From NCBI GenBank assembly GCA_002398515.1, contig DGZL01000159.1:10474-16652 (forward strand): a stretch of DNA of 6,179 bases. Direction: 5' to 3'. This document shows positions 5,056-6,179 of this stretch, piece after piece. Within the stretch, counting starts at the first letter, position 1, and the number at the start of each line of letters is the position of its first letter. Position numbers and translations under genes: made by a program. Origin of the DNA: Firmicutes bacterium UBA4981 (GTDB lineage Bacteria > Bacillota > SHA-98 > UBA4971). The notes under the pieces are model-generated. The model worked only from the letters and a program-made list of their open reading frames with translations, did not search any database and was not told the DNA's origin.

Positions 5056-5778
5056 ATGCATAATTCGCATATCCAAAAACGGCAAAGCATAATCCATATG
5101 AGACATCAACGTGATGCAGACATCTTTGGATGGATAGTGATTTTTCCCGTGCTATGGGTAACGGTCCTTGTCTTGGTCTGCCCTTTGTTTCATAGAGGTA
5201 TGCTTCATGTGGAAGCAGCAAAGACGCAAGAAGTCGGTTCATTGGTGGATTGGGAAAACATCCTGGAGGACGTTAGCAGGAATCCGGTACCGGATCTTAA
5301 CACGCATTTGATGTTAGCTGTAGCTTACGCAAACCTCGGTATGATTCCTGAAGCTACCCGTGAGTTCCGGGTTATTGAAGCTTCCAACTATGATGAATTC
5401 GGGAAAGAAGTAATCCGCGAAAATAATGAACAAGTGAAGCATTCGCCTGATGATATTGTCAGTCTTAATTTGCTGGCTTTCGCGCATTACGCTTTTGGCG
5501 AACATGAGAAATCTCTTCATTGCTTTGAGTCCCTGACGAAGTTGGATCCTATGAATGTGTGGGTCCACCATTACTATGCGTATAGCTTGTCGAGGGTGGA
5601 CAAGATGGATGAGGCAATAGACGTTCTCAAAGCTGCGCTGGCAATAGATCCGTCCAATGAATATACCCGTCTCTTGCTAGGTCTTGCATTCCGAGAAAAA
5701 GGCTGGTACTTATTGTCCGTTTTAGAGCTGGCAAGAGCCAGGAAGGCTATTAGTGTGCTTTCCGGTCTGGCGGACTAG
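5056..5778 (+). CDS. Membrane-anchored tetratricopeptide repeat protein
   Basis: This 240-residue protein has a short basic N-terminus, one hydrophobic segment (about res. 22-44, IFGWIVIFPVLWVTVLVL), then a helical repeat domain. Four TPR-like units can be traced: 80-113 (AVAYANLGMIPEATREF), 133-166 (LAFAHYAFGEHEKSLHCF, ending KLDP), 167-200 (YAYSLSRVDKMDEAIDVLKAAL, given as YAYSLSRVDKMDEAID, ending AIDPS) and 201-230 (LLGLAFREKGWYLLSVLEL). The acidic/basic balance around the helix suggests the TPR domain is outside the membrane, but the side is not certain. TPR domains mediate protein-protein contacts; no enzymatic motif is present and the partner is unknown. The ATG at 5056 has only a weak AGGGA nine bases upstream, and a later Met (res. 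15) has none better. The deaminase-type gene begins 27 nt downstream, so the two are likely co-transcribed. Confidence 0.82.
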   Translation: MHNSHIQKRQSIIHMRHQRDADIFGWIVIFPVLWVTVLVLVCPLFHRGMLHVEAAKTQEVGSLVDWENILEDVSRNPVPDLNTHLMLAVAYANLGMIPEATREFRVIEASNYDEFGKEVIRENNEQVKHSPDDIVSLNLLAFAHYAFGEHEKSLHCFESLTKLDPMNVWVHHYYAYSLSRVDKMDEAIDVLKAALAIDPSNEYTRLLLGLAFREKGWYLLSVLELARARKAISVLSGLAD

Positions 5779-5805
5779 ATGGATCTAAGGAACGGGGGAA
5801 TCGAG

Positions 5806-6179
5806 ATGACACAGGCTGCGTGTGGAAAGAAAACGGATATTCTTATTGAAGGCGCGACAATAATATCTCCTGCCTCCGCAGGCGCTGGTGAGAGAATCAT
5901 AGTCGTGGATGAAGGCACTATTGCCATAGATGACGGAAAGATTATGTATGTAGGCCCGTCACCGGCTCCTCCTGAATTCCGTTGCGCTCTAAAACGTATA
6001 AACGCATCGTGTCTGATAGCTCTTCCGGGTTTTGTCAATGCCCACACTCATGCAGCCATGACACTCCTTAGAGGATATGCTGATGACATGGTCCTCATGG
6101 AATGGCTACAAGAGAAGATTTGGCCTATTGAGGCTCACTTGGGTTCAGAAGACGTCTACTACGGCGCAATGCTTGCGTG
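5806..6179 (+). CDS. Amidohydrolase, MTA/SAH deaminase type (partial, 3' end outside window)
   Basis: The first 124 codons of a metal-dependent amidohydrolase (COG0402) are visible. An N-terminal beta-sandwich part (DILIEGATIISP, then VVDEGTIAIDDGKIMYVGP) leads to the metal-binding HxH at H80/H82 in LPGFVNAHTHAAMTLLRGYA. This is followed by DDMVLMEWLQEKIWPIEAHL (res. 93-112), a stretch characteristic of 5'-methylthioadenosine/S-adenosylhomocysteine deaminases (MtaD-like), which convert these nucleosides to inosyl forms with release of ammonia. The remaining metal ligands and catalytic Glu lie beyond the window, so substrate choice cannot be confirmed; guanine or chlorohydrolase-type relatives are alternatives. 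ATG 5806 is preferred because GGGGGA lies seven bases upstream; an in-frame ATG at 5779, directly after the TPR stop, would add nine residues and has a poor SD. Full members are about 430 residues. Confidence 0.9.
   Translation, partial: MTQAACGKKTDILIEGATIISPASAGAGERIIVVDEGTIAIDDGKIMYVGPSPAPPEFRCALKRINASCLIALPGFVNAHTHAAMTLLRGYADDMVLMEWLQEKIWPIEAHLGSEDVYYGAMLA

Overview
The window looks like a chromosomal segment of a Bacillota (Firmicutes) bacterium, probably an uncultured clostridial-type lineage. This rests on strong Shine-Dalgarno (SD) sites, one of them a ten-base perfect match to the 16S 3' end, and on the gene families present: a TrpX-type ABC cassette, QueT, a Clostridia-style flavin reductase and an MTA/SAH deaminase. 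Base composition appears to be middling GC. No tRNA, rRNA, CRISPR array, insertion sequence or phage gene is visible.

Positions 1-2178 (+) hold a compact ABC-transporter operon: the C-terminal half of a substrate-binding protein, a permease overlapping it by 4 nt, and an ATPase overlapping the permease by 26 nt. The family is COG2984/COG4120/COG1101, whose best-known member imports tryptophan; the ligand here is not certain. The operon ends in a strong stem-loop (2217-2250). A second stem that would compete with it lies just upstream, and three 11-bp tandem repeats follow.

Positions 2306-3537 (-) run convergent to the transporter. A D-Ala-D-Ala-ligase-like ATP-grasp enzyme (2306-3379) is preceded, 35 nt upstream, by a 40-codon ORF (3415-3537) with a near-ideal SD. 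The small ORF does not match any family I recognise. The pair, a short basic peptide plus an atypical ATP-grasp ligase, is the most interesting item in the window.

Positions 3538-3838 are a non-coding divergent region. It holds the leader of the next plus-strand gene, with an SD that has no start codon at a normal distance and a nine-codon upstream ORF. Positions 3839-6179 (+) hold queT (queuosine precursor transporter), a flavin-reductase-family protein, a membrane-anchored TPR protein, and the start of an MTA/SAH deaminase-type amidohydrolase that runs off the window. These four genes are co-directional with gaps of 86, 63 and 27 nt and no clear terminator between them, so they may be co-transcribed, although their functions do not form an obvious single pathway.
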